64,000 nt of DNA, taken from Nemania diffusa. Taxonomy: Eukaryota; Ascomycota; Sordariomycetes; Xylariales; Xylariaceae. A program made the translations under genes and the position numbers. Below are positions 1 through 13,271 of the stretch, piece by piece; position 1 is the first letter of the stretch; every line of letters starts with the position of its first letter. The stretch is from contig JBBPUQ010000002.1 of NCBI GenBank assembly GCA_038501195.1, forward strand, positions 6,649,001 through 6,713,000, given 5' to 3'. A model generated the notes under the pieces. It saw only the letters and a list, made by a program, of their open reading frames with translations, did no database searches and was not told where the DNA came from.

Positions 1-690
1 ATATTTATTTTATTAGTTTTTTAAACTAATTATTTTAGTATTTATTTCAACTGTTTTTTTAGTTTTTTTTTAAATTAATATATTTAAAATATTTTTTATT
101 AAAAAAACAACTTTAATTTTGTTTTTAAATAAATATTTAATTTTAAACTTATATAAAATAAAATTATTAAAATTAATATATAAATAAAGCTTATATTTGT
201 TTTATTTTTTTTTTATTTTATTTTTATTAATTTGTTATTTATAATATTATATAATATTTTACTATTAAAATTGCAACTTTAGATTTTATTTTATATTTAT
301 ATTATTTATATTAATTTATATTTACTACTAGTTTTTTTTGCGCTAATATTTTTGTATAGTTTTAAAGCAGTAAATATTATTACTTAAAAGTTTGTTTGTT
401 TTTTTAGTACATTTATTATTACAGTAATTTAGTATTTTAAATTATATAATATATTATAAATTAATTAAACTTAAAACAAATTTTTTTTTAAATTATATTT
501 TATTTATAAACATTTAGTTTAGTTATAAATATTAATTTTTTAGTTATATATTATATTTTAATAAATAATAAATATAACTTTTAAAAAACTATTGAATTTA
601 TTATTTAAAAATAAAACAGCAAATTATAAAACAAATAGTATTTAAAACTATTAAACTTTTATAACTAATAACAATTTTTTAAATATAGCT

Positions 691-1326
691 TTGTTTATAT
701 TAGTTTTTAATATAATATTTTTAGTAAATATTAAAATAGCTAAAATTAATTAAGCTAGTAAAATAAAAAAAAAGCAATCGAAAAAAAAAATAAACAAAAT
801 TACTGCTGTATTTATATTTTTATTTAAAGTATTAAATAAAAAAAATAAAAATAGTAATAAAGTAATACTTAAAATAAATATATTTTTTATAAAACTAAAG
901 ATTTTATTAAAACATTTTAATAAAAATATTTTAGCTTTTAATTTAAATATTAATTTTATAAATATTAATATTTTAATAAAACATTTTAATTTAATATTAA
1001 ATTTAAAACTAATTGTTAATATATAAAATATAACTATTATAAATAATATATTAATAGTTTTGTTTTTTTATAATTTTAGTTAACTTGTTAATATATTTAA
1101 GCTTAAAATTAAAACAACACAAAAAAAAGAAAATATATTTTTTATATAAAAAAACATTTTTATAATAAATTTTATTATATTTTTTATTAAAGTATTTTAT
1201 AAGTAAAAAAAAAATGTTATAAAAAAGTTTATAATTAAAAAAACTAAAATAAAAAATATAAATAAAGTTATAATAAATTTATTAATAATAATTAATAATA
1301 TTAATGTTTTAACAAAGTTATATTAA
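691..1326 (+). pseudogene. Decayed coding block E (U0)
   Basis: Same 636-base span as the U1 copy. It has an extra TAA early in the frame (within AATTAATTAAGC) that U1 and U2 lack. The 690 bases before it hold no supported gene. Confidence 0.42.
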
Positions 1327-1470
1327 AATATAATATTTTAAAAATTATAACTAATTTTTAAAATATAAAACTAGTATAAATTATATTTTAAATATATTAT
1401 AATTTATATTTTTTTTTATATATATAAATATATTTTTTATTATTTATTTAAAAAATAAAATATATATATT

Positions 1471-1665
1471 ACTTTTTTAGCTTTTTTTATAACTTTTTTT
1501 TTTATTTTTTTTACTACTTTTTTACAACTATTTCTTTTACTTTTTTTATAGCTTTTTTATAATTATTTCTTTTATTTTTTTTACAACTTTTTTACAGCTA
1601 TTTTTTTTATTTTTTTTACAACTTTTGTATAACTATTTTTTTTATTTTTTTTATAACTTTTTTTC
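1471..1665. repeat. CT-rich minisatellite (U0)
   Basis: Tandem units of about 35-36 bases with the core AACTTTTTTATAACTATTTT followed by TTTATTTTTTTTA. About five units, starting after block E. From here to about 2200 I see no supported gene. Confidence 0.75.
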
Positions 1666-2200
1666 AAAAGCTGTACTTTTTACTATTTATTTCAGCTTTT
1701 TTGCTTTAATACTTTTTTTTTAAATATTTCATTTTTAAACTTTATTTTTTTGTTTTAGTTATATAAGTTTTTTATATATTTATTAATATATTGTTTATTA
1801 CAAATAAAAAAACTTTTAAAAAAAAATATAGCAAAAAACGTTAAAATTTTATTATTTAAAAAATATAACATTATTTAAATAAACAAAGTAACTATAACAA
1901 ATAAAACTTTTATAATATTATTAAAAAAAAAAGTTTTAATATTTTTAATTAATTTTATAAATTTAAAAAAGTAATTGTTTATAAAATACTATTAAATTAT
2001 ATTAATAAAAATAATAACAATAAAATAAACTTTGCAAAAAAAACTATTTATATTTTTAACGTTTTTTACTTTTTAATTAATTAAAAAAACAATTTAAATA
2101 TTAAAGTAGTATATATATATTTTATTATTATAAAATATTATAAATGTTATTTTTATATAAATAATAAATAATTTAAATTAAAAAACAAATATAATACTTT

Positions 2201-2242
2201 TAAAAAATAAAATATTTAAACTAATAAATATTTTATTTTTTA
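2201..2242. repeat. Palindrome left of block F (U0)
   Basis: TAAAAAATAAAATATTTA, short loop, TAAATATTTTATTTTTTA; near-perfect arms of about 17 bases. Confidence 0.65.
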
Positions 2243-3651
2243 AAGCTTTATTTATAATTAAATGTTTTATTAATATATTAATAACTGCTAATTTTTTAAA
2301 GCTAATATATAGATTTTTTTATAATAAAGCTTTAGTAAAATTTACTAGAACTAAAAAATAACTTATTTATACTTTTTAAATTAAAACAGTTTTTATAACT
2401 ATTATATTTTTTACAAACACTGAAAATAATATATTTGTTTAAAAACTAAAAATAAATATTATTTTTGTTAATATTAAAAATTTAATTTTTTAATATATAA
2501 TAATATTAATTATAATATTTTATATATTTATAAAAACAAACTTTTAATAATTTAATAAAATAAGTTATAAAATATTATTTTATAATTTAGTTTTTATTTT
2601 TGAACATTTAATAAAAAACTAAAACTAAATATTATATATTTATTTAATATTTATTTATTTTTAAACTATTAATATAAAATATACTTTTTTTAAAATAAAT
2701 TTTTTATTTTAAAAAGCTATTAATATAAAATTAAAATATAAATTAACTTTATTAAATATAAAAATATATTAAAAAATTTAAAATATATAAAATTTAGTTT
2801 TATTATAAATATAAATAATTATAAATATATTTAAGTTTTTTAATATAACTATTAAAAACTATAAATTAATATATAAAAAATATAAAAAAAACTTTGATTT
2901 TTATAAAAAGTTTATAAAAGTAATAAATTTTGTATTATATATTTTAAATTTAATTATAATATTACTACTAAATAATATTATTTAATAAATACTAGATTTA
3001 ATAAATAAAAAAGTTGTTAGTTTTAAACTAATATTTGTAAATTAAACTAATATTAATTTAAAAAAAAACTTTGAACTAAAAATAAATAATATTAATATAA
3101 ATAAAACTTAAATACTAAATTTTACAAATATAATATATTATTTCAAAAAAATATAAATTATATTTTTTATTATATATTGTTTAAATTTTAAATTTAATAA
3201 AACTAACTTATATAAATATTTGTAATAATTAAATAATATTTTGTAAAAATATTTCAATATAACAATTAGTATAAATAATAAAATATTATTTTTTTATAAT
3301 TATATTATAATATAAATTATATTTGCTATAAATATAAATATTAAACTGTTTAAACTATTAAAGCTATAAAAATTTAATAGTAAAATTATTAAGTTTAAAA
3401 GTTTATTTATTAAAGTTATAATAACTAAAAAACTATTTTATAAATATAACAATATTAATATTTTATTTTTTTTTAATACTTTTTATATTAATAAATATAT
3501 TTAGTTATTAGTTTTTTGTTATAATTATTTATATTTTTTGTTTAATTAATTTGTTATATTAAACAAGCTTTTATATATTTTATTTATTAATAACGAACTA
3601 AAAAAAAAAGTTATATATTATATTATAATAACGCTTTTTTTTTTTATTTAA
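2242..3651 (+). pseudogene. Decayed coding block F (U0)
   Basis: Product unknown. One + frame of 470 codons lies between two palindrome sites, with about 27 in-frame stops by hand count (5.7%, roughly half of expectation). Readable stretches include KLIYRFFYNKALVKFTRTKK near 2300, KKNFDFYKKFIKVINFVLYI near 2890 and NFELKINNININKT near 3070. Asn/Lys/Ile replace what were probably Asp/Glu/Val and Thr/Ala. Nothing in it matches a family I can name with confidence. A cluster of three palindromes follows directly. Confidence 0.5.
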
Positions 3652-3680
3652 TAATAAATAATATTTTATATATAATTTTA

Positions 3681-3830
3681 GCTTTTAAAAAATAAAATAT
3701 TTATAAGTTGTAAATATTCTGTTTTTTAGCTTTTAAAAAATAAAATATTTACAAATTATAAATATTTTTTTTTTTAGTTTTTAAAAAACAAAATATTTAT
3801 TAGTTATAAATATTCCGTTTTTTAGCTTTT
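3681..3830. repeat. Triple palindrome cluster between blocks F and G (U0)
   Basis: Three successive hairpins of about 50 bases each: AGCTTTTAAAAAATAAAATA ... TAAATATTCTGTTTTTTAGC and two variants. The third keeps AAATATTCCGTTTTTTAGC, the least mutated arm. Each half-site carries AGCTTTT at its outer edge. Confidence 0.72.
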
Positions 3831-3845
3831 TTTTTTTTCCGTTTT

Positions 3846-5491
3846 TTTTTTTTGTTTATAATATATTAATTTTTACTTATAAAATATATAGTTTATATTT
3901 TTAATATAATTAATTTGTTTGTTTATAATATTTATTTTAATATTTATTAAAAAAATATTAATATATATATATTAAATTTTAGTTAATTTTATATTATTAC
4001 TAAAATTATTATTGTAAATATTGTTTATTTTAGCTAACTTTTATTATAAAAAAAAATTCTATATTATTATAATATTTTTTTTAGTTTTTTAGATTTTTTA
4101 AATCTGCTATTTTATATTATACTTAGTTTTAATAACAAAACTTTAAATTTTAAAATTTACTAAGATTTTTTTATTATTACTAATACTTTAAACAATATTA
4201 ATTATAATTATATAATTTAGTTATATTATAAAAATATGTTGCAAAATTATAATATTTTTTTTGCTTATTTAAAATTTGCTATTAAAATAAAAAACATTTT
4301 AAATATAATAATAAATTTATATTTTTAGTTTATATAAAATATTTTTTTAAACAATTATTACTATTATATAGTTATTAGTACTAACTTTATATTAAATTAT
4401 TTTTTATATATTAATATAGTATTAAATAGTAAGTTTATTAAACAAAAAAACTTTAACTAAATATTAAATATTAATTTATTATTGTTTATAATATATATTG
4501 ATTATAAAAAGTTTAATATTTTTAATATAAAGTTATATAATTAACAAATATTTAAACAATTAATAAACTAATTAAATTTTATTAAATTGTTGCTATTTTT
4601 TTTAATAGTTTAAATTTAAATTAATAATAAAATTATATTTAGTTAAACATTTAAAAAGTAGTTAATAAATTAAAACTAAAACAAATATAATAAAAGTTAA
4701 TATAAAGTTTAAAATAAAGCATTTTTAAAATAAAAAAACTTTAAATATAAAAATAGCAGTTATTACAAAAAAGTTAAAAGTTAAATTATTAACTTAAACA
4801 AAAATTCAACAAATAATAAATTGTAATTAAAAGTTCAAATATATAATATAAACAATTTAACAAATAATAAAAAAAATGCTAAAAAAAATATTAAAAAAAA
4901 TCTTGCGCTATTAAAAAAACATAGCTAAATTATTAAACTAAATATAAATTTAATAAATATTAATAAATATTTTATAATATTAATAAAAAATAGTTAAATT
5001 ATTAAATAAAATATAAATTTAATAAATATTAACGAAAATCTCGCAATATTAACAAAAAATAGTTAAATTATTAAATTAAATATAAAACTTATAAATATAA
5101 ATAAAAATTCTGTTATATTAACAATATATAATTAAATTATTAAATTAAATATATAACTAATAAAAATAAATAAAAATTTTATATTATTAACAATATATAA
5201 TTAAACTATTAAAAATAATATATAATAAATAAAAATAAATAAATATTTTATTAACTATATAATATTAACAAACTTTTTAAAAATAAACTTTTAAATAAAA
5301 CAAATATTTTTAACTAATGTTTTAGCTGTTTTATTAAAAGTTTAAAAACAAGCACTTTTAGCTAACGTTTTGCTTATTTTAATAAAAGCTCTAGTTTTAA
5401 AAAAAAGTACTAAAAAAAAGCACTTTTTTAGAAATAATATTTTTGAAATAGTTTTTATAAAAATATTAAACAAAAAAAAAAAAAAGTTATA
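3846..5491 (+). pseudogene. Decayed coding block G with 23-codon repeats (U0)
   Basis: Collinear with the U2 copy at 47944; the terminal TAG is at 5489-5491. Confidence 0.46.
4926..5270 (+). repeat. 69-bp tandem repeat inside block G (U0)
   Basis: About five units of 69 bases with the core TTAAATTATTAAA and an AACGAAAATCTCGCAATATT-type half. Confidence 0.75.
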
Positions 5492-5595
5492 GTTTATAAA
5501 GTTAATTAAATTTAAATTTTTATAGCTAAATTAAATAATAATAAAAATTAAAACAGTTAAATATTATAAATTTAAACATTTATTTAAAAACTAGC

Positions 5596-5738
5596 TTAAA
5601 AAATAAAATATATAAAATTAATTATATATTTTATTTTATAAAAACTTATATAATTAAATAAAATAAAAAAGTTAATTATTTAAAACTAGTTTAAAAAATA
5701 AAATATTTAAATTAATTATATATTTTGTTTTTTAAAAG
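5596..5738. repeat. Two palindromes right of block G (U0)
   Basis: TTAAAAAATAAAATATATAA / TTATATATTTTATTTTATAA and TTAAAAAATAAAATATTTAA / ATATATTTTGTTTTTTAA, separated by about 40 bases. Confidence 0.65.
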
Positions 5739-5926
5739 CTTATTTAGTTAATTAATATAAAAAAGTTAGTTTTTAAAAACTAGCTATATTTTATAGTTTT
5801 TTTTAAAGTTTAAATAATACAACTATTATATTAAGTTAAAACTATACTACAAATAAAAATAAAACTATATTTAATTTTTTTTTTACTATAAATTTTAAAA
5901 AAGTTTATTTATTTTAAAAGTAAATA

Positions 5927-6005
5927 ATTACTAATATTATTAACATTATTAATATAGTTATTATTATTAATATAGTTAATATTGTTAATAATTAATATAA
6001 AATTA
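5927..6005. repeat. Short ATTATTAATATAGTT tandem repeat (U0)
   Basis: A run of (A)TTATTAATATAGTTATT-like units of about 18 bases, also at 25094-25175 (U1) and 50020-50100 (U2). Confidence 0.6.
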
Positions 6006-6009
6006 ACAC

Positions 6010-9000
6010 TGCTTTTATTTTTTATATTATATTGTTTAATATGTTTTTTTTATTTAATAAGCTTTAAAAAAAGCTTTTTTTATTTTTTTACAAAATTTAT
6101 AACTATATTAAAGCTATATTTATTGTTTATACTTATAACACATATTAATTAATTTATAATTATATTTAATAAATTAAACTATATAAATATATCAATAAAT
6201 AAAAACAACAGCTTTATAATATAAAAATATATACTAAAACAATAATATAATTAGTTTTTGTATAAAACGAAACAAACTATTAAAAAAACAAAAAACTGTT
6301 TAAAATATATACAAAAATTACTGTTACAACTTTTTACTGTTAAATATTTCAATAAAACAGTAAAATTAATATATTTTTTAAATTTATATAATATTATTTA
6401 CTAAATAATATAACATTAATATATTATAAAATATATATTAAATATTTATAGTTTAAACTAACTTTTAATTAGTATTAAATAAATAGCTATTATAAACAAA
6501 AATATTTAGTTACAAAAGTTAATATATTATAATTTAAATAATTTTTTATATAATAAATTAAAAAACTAAAGCAGTAGTAAAAAATGCTAAAAAAGTCGAA
6601 TTGTTAATTGTTGTTACATTTTAATAATTATAAATATAAAAACTTTATATATTTAAAATTAAATGTAATAAAAATATAAGTTTTAATATAAATTTTGCAG
6701 TAGTTGATTTAATTGTTTTATAATATATAGTAAAAGTTCTAATAGTTAAATATAATATTTTAAACAATTTAAACTTTAGTATATTAATAAACAAAAGTTT
6801 TAATTTTTTAAACTATAATTTTAGTTTAACTATTTAATATTAACTATATATATAATAACTAAAAATAATATTTAAATTTATTAAATTTGTTATTAGTTGT
6901 ATTTATTTTAAATTATTACTGCTGTATTAAAATAAGTAGTAATAATATATTATTATTAAATAATATATTACTTTTTTTAAATAAAACAATAACTTCTTTT
7001 TTTTTTAATACTAAAAATACTTTAATATAAAGTTTATATAAGTTAAAAAATATAAAAATATAAAAATAACTACTATTAAAGTTTAATAAGCTTTTATATA
7101 AAGTAGTTTTAACAGCAGTATTAAAAAAGTTTAATTATTTAAATAACTTTTTATAAATTTTAAAAAAGTCAAAATTATATATATAAGTAACAGTTTATAA
7201 TATTAATTTATATATTTTATTATATAATTTATATATTTTATTATATTGTTTAAACAATATTACATATATTAATATTTATATTATATTTATTTATAACATA
7301 ATTTTAAATAAAACATTAATTTTAACAGTGTTTTATATAATATTTTATAAATATAACTGTTTATTGTTATAAAATAGTTTTAAAAACAATAAATATACTT
7401 TGTTTAAAATAATATTGTTGAACTAAAGCACATATTACTAAAATATATTATTTAATAATTATATTATACTATATTTATATATAATATTTTCAATTTTAAG
7501 TTTATAATACTGTTATTTTTACTTGTTAAAAAAACAAATATTAAACTTTTGTTTCTATATTTAAAAATATTAAAAAAACATACTGCTAGTATAAATAAAT
7601 TAAAACAAACTTAAAAATAATTAATTAATATATAAATATTTAATATATAATTTTGCTAAAAACTAATTAATAAATAAATTAATATTAAATAAAGCAAATA
7701 TAACAAACTTTTTAATAAATTTAATAAAACAAATAGTATATATTAATACTAAAGTATTAAAATTTTTAATTAAAACAAAAAAATAAAAATTATATTTTAT
7801 ATAGTTTATTAAAACGAACAGTTAATATATTTATACAAATATAAACTGTTAAAAATTAACAGCTATAAAATATAACTATAAAATATAGCACTTGCAGCAA
7901 AAGCTATAGTTAAATAGCAGTGCTTACAACAATATAAAAAATAACAAAGTATATAGCTAACTTTTATAGTTTTAAAAAACTTAAAAAATGCGCTTTATAT
8001 TTACAAACTGTTCAAAAATAAATATACTAGCTTAAAAACAATAAAAAATTTATATAAAATTAAAGTTTAATACAAATAGCTCAAACTATAATATATTAAA
8101 TAAAAGCTAGTTTTTATTTAATATTTAAAAATACTGTTTATAAATATTATAAGCTTTTAATTAATATAGCAGAAAAAACTTTTTAATAAACTTTTTTATT
8201 ATATTTAGCAAACTTATATTTTAAAATAAGTTTTATAAATATAAATATATTACAAACTTTTTAAATATATAATTAATTGTTTACTTTATATAAATTAAAC
8301 ATTTTAATTTATAAAATAATATAAATAATAAAACTAAAATATTAGTTTAATTTTTAAGCTTAGTAATATATAATATATTATAAAACTTAAAATTTATTTA
8401 AATTGTTTTAAAGTTTAATAAATCAAAGTTAATAGTTAACAAATATTTGTAATAAAAGTTACAAATTGCTTTTTTTAAAATATTGCTTGTAATAATATTT
8501 TTTATGTTATATTTTTACAAAATAATAATCGGACTAACAAAATAATACAACTTATATTTATTACATAATTGTTTTAAATGTTTTTAAAATTTAATAGTAT
8601 ATTTATATAGTACATAATATTGCAAATAAATTTAGCGCTTTTATATATAAGTTTAAACTTTAGTTTGTAATATATTAGCTTTTGTTTACATTTAAACAAA
8701 CAATATAAAATATTAGTTTATAATAATATATAAATAGAAATATTTAAGCACTAGTAATACATAGTTGTTAATAAATAAAAACTACATATTAAAAAATAAA
8801 TAAGCAGTATATTACTTAAAAATAAATAATATATTTAAAAAAAACAAATATATATAATTAAATCTATTAGTATTATAAATATTAAGTTATATATTATATA
8901 TTATATAAAATATAACAAACTAAAAAGTACAATATAAATTTTATAACAGTATAATATAAAAAAAAAAAATATAAAACAAATAAAATATATATTTTAAAAA

Positions 9001-9400
9001 TATTTTTAAAAACTAAAGCTAAATAATATAACTATTAATATTATAACTTTTTTTAATTAAAAGTTGTATTTACAATATAAAAAAAAAATCTTTAGTTAAT
9101 TAAAACGAAAGTTTAAACTTATTGTAATTTAATAATAAATGTTAAAACAGTATTTTTTAATATATTAATTTTTTTTAAAATATTGTTTTATTTATTAAAT
9201 TGTTATTTACTAAAATATTATTAAATATAACTAAGTTATTGTTAATAATATATTTAATTAATTAAAACAAAGTATTGCTTTTTTTATATTTATTACTATT
9301 TAATATAGCTATTAGTACTACTTTTAATATATATTTAATAAAAGTATATAAAAAAAATTTATAACTAAAATATTAAACAAATTTAAAAAAAGTTAAAAAG
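6010..9400. other. Long interior with no supported gene (U0)
   Basis: Counterpart of 50102-53497 in U2. No + or - frame that I read has clearly fewer stops than chance over its length. Confidence 0.4.
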
Positions 9401-9406
9401 AAAACT

Positions 9407-9585
9407 TAAAAAATAAAATATTTATAAAAATCAAATATTTTGTTTTTTAAAAGCTTTTAAATTATATAGTTTATTTTTTAAAAACTTTTAAATTAAATAT
9501 TTCGTTTTTTAAAAGTTTTAAATTAAATAGTCCGTTTTTTAAAAGCTTTTGAATTAAATATTTCATTTTTTAAAAACTTTTTAGA
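9407..9585. repeat. Palindrome/tandem cluster with TTTTTTAAAAGCTTTT core (U0)
   Basis: One hairpin followed by about four direct units of 30-36 bases: AAATA(T/G)T(T/C)(T/C)(G/A)TTTTTTAAAA and GCTTTTAAATT. One unit reads AAATAGTCCGTTTTTTAAAA. Confidence 0.7.
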
Positions 9586-9604
9586 AATAACAAACAGTTT
9601 AATT

Positions 9605-10513
9605 AACAAATAAAAAAAACAAAAAATAAAATTAGCTAAAAAATATACTATAATTGTATACTTTTTAGTATATTATTGTTAATTAATATTAAACAAAGTT
9701 GTATTTTTGTTTTAAAAAAGTAAAAAACTGCTATTTTAACTAATTATACAAAAGAACTAAATTAAAAGCTTTTTTTATTAACTAAGCAATAAACAACAAA
9801 CTTTTTAAAATATTAGTACTTTTAGTAAAATAGCTATTAATAATAATAGTTCAAAATTTAAATATTGTTTTATTAATTGTTAAATAATTAAATTTAAAGT
9901 TAAACAAGTTTGGTTTATTAAATATAATACTATTTAAATTTTTAACTACAGCTTTATTACTATTTACTAAAAAAATAACAAAACTTGTTCTGTTTTAATT
10001 ATTATTATAAAAAAAGTTTGAAACTTTTGAACTATATTAAAAAATAATATAATTTAAACTATTAAAAGCAGTATTTAATATATAATACAATCAAAAAAGT
10101 AAACATTAATTATTTTTTAATGTTTTAATTATGTTAATATTATTAAAAAAAAAAGTAATACAATAGTAAAACAAAATATCGATTTAAAAATTAGTAAATT
10201 AAGTAGTTAAATTGTTATAAATTGCTATTAAAAATAATAAAAACTTATAGCTTTAAAATCTAATTATATATTAATACTATAACTATATTAAAGATTTAAT
10301 CAAAATAAAAAATAAAGCAGTTAAATTAAAAAATAAGTTAATTAAGTTAAATTATAAATTGTTTTAAATAAAATGTTGTTTAAAAAGCTATATTAATAGC
10401 AAAATAAAAAAAAAGCAAAACTAGCTATTTAATTAAAAAGCTTTTTATAGCAGTACTTTTTGCTTTTGCATTTATATTTTATTTCGTTTTTTTTAACTAT
10501 ATTTAATATTTAA
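9605..10513. other. Right-end segment, no supported gene (U0)
   Basis: Counterpart of 53703-54611 and the same length (909 bases). Confidence 0.35.
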
Positions 10514-10640
10514 TAAAAACATTGTTTTTATAATTGTACTAATAATAAAATAGTATATAAAATATAAAACTAGTAGTATTATTTTTGTAATAATATTAAT
10601 AATAAAATAATAATTAAAAGTATAAAATTAATAATATTAT

Positions 10641-11873
10641 ATAATAATTATAATAATAATTATAAAAAAAAATATAAAAATAAAATTAAAGTTTATTTTA
10701 TAAAAAATATATAAATTAATAAATAAATAAAATATAATTATAATAATAAAATAAATTGTTTAATTTTTTTTATTATATTTATTTTAAAAATATATATATA
10801 TATTTTATATATTTTAATTTTAAAATAATAAAATATAATTATAAATTTAAATATTAATATATATATTATAATAAATATATTAAAATAAAATATTAATATT
10901 ATATTTTAATAAGTTTTTTTATTTAAATTTATAATAATAAAAAAAATAAGTTAAATTTTTTTTAAAATTAATATTTTTTTTAATATTTTAATAAAATATT
11001 AAAAAATTTAATAATAATTTTTTTTATATTTATAATTTATTTTATATTTAATATTTATTATAATAAATAAAAGATTTTTTAAAATTAATATATTTTTTAA
11101 TATTATAATAAAATAATAAAATATTTTATAATTATTTTTTTTATATTTATTATTTATTATAGTTTATTTTATATTTATTATTTATTATAATTTATTTTAT
11201 TTAAATTTATAATAATAAAAAATATAAATTAATATATTTTATAATATTTTAATAAAATATTAAAAAATTAAATATTTATTTTTTTTATATTTATAATTTA
11301 TTTTATATTTATTATTTAATATAATAAATTTAATTTAATATTTATATTATAAATATTATTTAATTTAAAATTAAAATAAAATTTATAATAATAATATTTA
11401 TATTAAAAAAATTAAAAAAATAAATTTGAAATAATATATATAATATATATAATATAAATAAATATATAAAATTTATAATATATATATAAAATAAAAAATA
11501 TATAAATAATATAAAATAATTATAAAATATAAAATATATAAAATATATAAAATATATAAAATATATAAAATATTTAAAATATATATATATAATTTTATTT
11601 AAAATATAATTATTTATTTTTAAAGTTAATTTATTTTATTTATAATAATAATTTATTTATATAAATTTAAATTATTAATATAAAATATTTTTAATTTATA
11701 TATATATATATTATAATAATAATATAATATTAAATTAATTTAATTATTATTTTAATTAATAATATTAATTTTAAATTTAATATAATTTATTATTATTTTT
11801 AATTAATTTTATAAATATTTAATATTAATATTATTTTTATAAAAATAAAATAAATTTTTATAATTTAAAAATA
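10641..11873. repeat. AT-only spacer S0
   Basis: About 1.2 kb made almost only of A and T, with a handful of G and virtually no C. The left half matches the left ends of S1 and S2. Its right end corresponds to about 31228 in S1, where unit U1 begins abruptly. It lacks a segment of roughly 180 bases that S1 and S2 carry around 30830-31005. No gene is visible. Confidence 0.85.
11525..11590. repeat. AAAATATAT microsatellite in S0
   Basis: Tandem units of 9-10 bases (AAAATATATA) within the AT-only spacer. Confidence 0.8.
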
Positions 11874-11952
11874 TTATAATAAGTTATAAGTTAAAATTAA
11901 CTTTAAACACTTGTTTAATTTAGTTAAAATTTTGTTTTATTTTTTTTATATT

Positions 11953-12213
11953 AACTATATATATTTAATTAAAATACTAAATATTGTATTATATTTTTTA
12001 CGCTTTTTTACTTTTTTACTATATATTTAATAAAAACATTAAATATTATATCGCATTTTTTACTTTTTTTTATTTTTTAACTATATATTTAATAAAAACA
12101 ACAAATTTAATGTTATATTTTCTATATTTTTTTACTTTTTGATTATATATCTAATAAAAATATTAGATATTATATTGTATTTTTTGCTTTTTTTTATTTT
12201 TTTATTATTTATT
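11953..12213. repeat. Left-end minisatellite, about 4 units (U1)
   Basis: Tandem units of about 60-66 bases, each with a core like ACTATATATTTAATAAAAA followed by an (A/G)ATATTATAT part and a T-rich stretch ending CTTTTTTACTTTTT. Four units are present. It lies about 80 bases inside the left edge of the unit. Confidence 0.8.
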
Positions 12214-12518
12214 TAATTAAATATTAAACAATATATTTAATATATAAACTAATTATTATTTAACAATATAGTTATATATTTATAACAATAAGCTAATATA
12301 TTATCAAATAATAAATAGTTATAAATTTGCTTACTTATATATATTAAATTTACTATATATATATAAATTTTTAGTTATAATAACTTTTATATTTAGTTAA
12401 ATAAATTGTTAAATTTTTTTAAAATATATTATAGATTTATAGTATTAGTAGTTAATATTTAACTAATTATTAATAACTATTATTTGTTATTATTTTTTAT
12501 TTTTTTATATTTAATTAT

Positions 12519-12660
12519 ATATATTAAAAATAAAATATTTAATATATAGTTATTTTGTTATTTAAATAGCTTATTAAAAAACAAAATATTTAATATATAG
12601 TTATTTTAATATTTAAATATTTTTAGTTTTAACTAAAAAATTAAAAAATAGAATATTTTA
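12519..12660. repeat. Palindrome/direct-repeat cluster (U1)
   Basis: Two direct copies of an (A)n-C/T-AAAATATTTAATATATAG segment followed by TTATTT...AAATA. They use the same half-site, AAAAAA(C/T)(A/G)(A/G)AATATTT, as the other palindromes of the unit. The roughly 1 kb from here to block A holds T-rich tracts and no supported gene. Confidence 0.6.
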
Positions 12661-13227
12661 TATTTATTTATTTTTTTATTTTATTTTTTTCTATTTTTTT
12701 ATTTTTTACAACTTTTTTTTTTAAAAGTGTTTACTTTTTTTTTTTTTATATTTTTTTTTATTAAAAATATTTACTTGTTTTTTTAGATATTTTATTTTTT
12801 AAGTCTTTTTTTAATATATATTTTATTTTTTGCTATATATATATATTAATATATTTATAAAATAACTAAATTACTACTAATTTTTTATAAAAAAAAAAAC
12901 TTTTTTTATAATAGAAATATATAAAAGTTTTTTACTATTTATTTAAATAATTTTTAGCTAACTTAATATTTTTTTTGTAATAAAACTAAAGTTTTACTAG
13001 TTAAAATACTATTAACTGTAAAAGCAATATAAACATAAATTATTTACAACTATAACAAAATAAAAAATATATAAATATATAATATTAAAATCTATAGTAT
13101 AACTTGTTATAAATTATAAAATAAGTTTTTTACTTACTAGTTTTATTTTATAAATATAAACATATTTTATTTTTTTATTAATATATATAATATGTAATTT
13201 TTTTTTATATATTTTATTTATACAAAA

Positions 13228-13271
13228 TTAAAAAATAAAATATCTAGTTTTTTATATATTTTATTTTTTAA
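13228..13271. repeat. Palindrome left of block A (U1)
   Basis: Inverted repeat TTAAAAAATAAAATAT ... ATATTTTATTTTTTAA with a short T-rich loop. It lies directly before the decayed frame A. Confidence 0.6.

Larger units (their letters stand above)
1..10640. repeat. Unit copy U0 (right part of the large repeat)
   Basis: This stretch aligns with 19134-29814 (U1) and about 44117-54739 (U2) over its whole length. Differences are mainly C/T and G/A, with a few homopolymer and minisatellite indels. The window starts inside the unit, so the left part (blocks A-D) is missing. It carries decayed blocks E, F and G and then a long part without a supported gene. It ends where G and C abruptly vanish at spacer S0. 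I infer a large segmental or mobile repeat that has been heavily mutated; the original nature of the unit is unknown. Confidence 0.85.

Noticed and set aside
3681..3830. Bacterial rho-independent terminators
   Set aside because: The hairpins have T-rich arms but AT-only stems with symmetric A and T runs on both sides, and the context is not bacterial; they are better treated as a palindrome family of unknown role.
4926..5270. CRISPR array
   Set aside because: The 69-base units are contiguous and similar along their whole length, with no alternation of constant repeats and unique spacers; the sequence also fits a eukaryotic repeat.
11953..12213. LTRs or terminal inverted repeats bounding the unit
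   Set aside because: I compared the left edge (11874, 37021, 57434) with the right edge (10640, 29814, 54739) and saw neither direct nor inverted similarity beyond AT-rich background.
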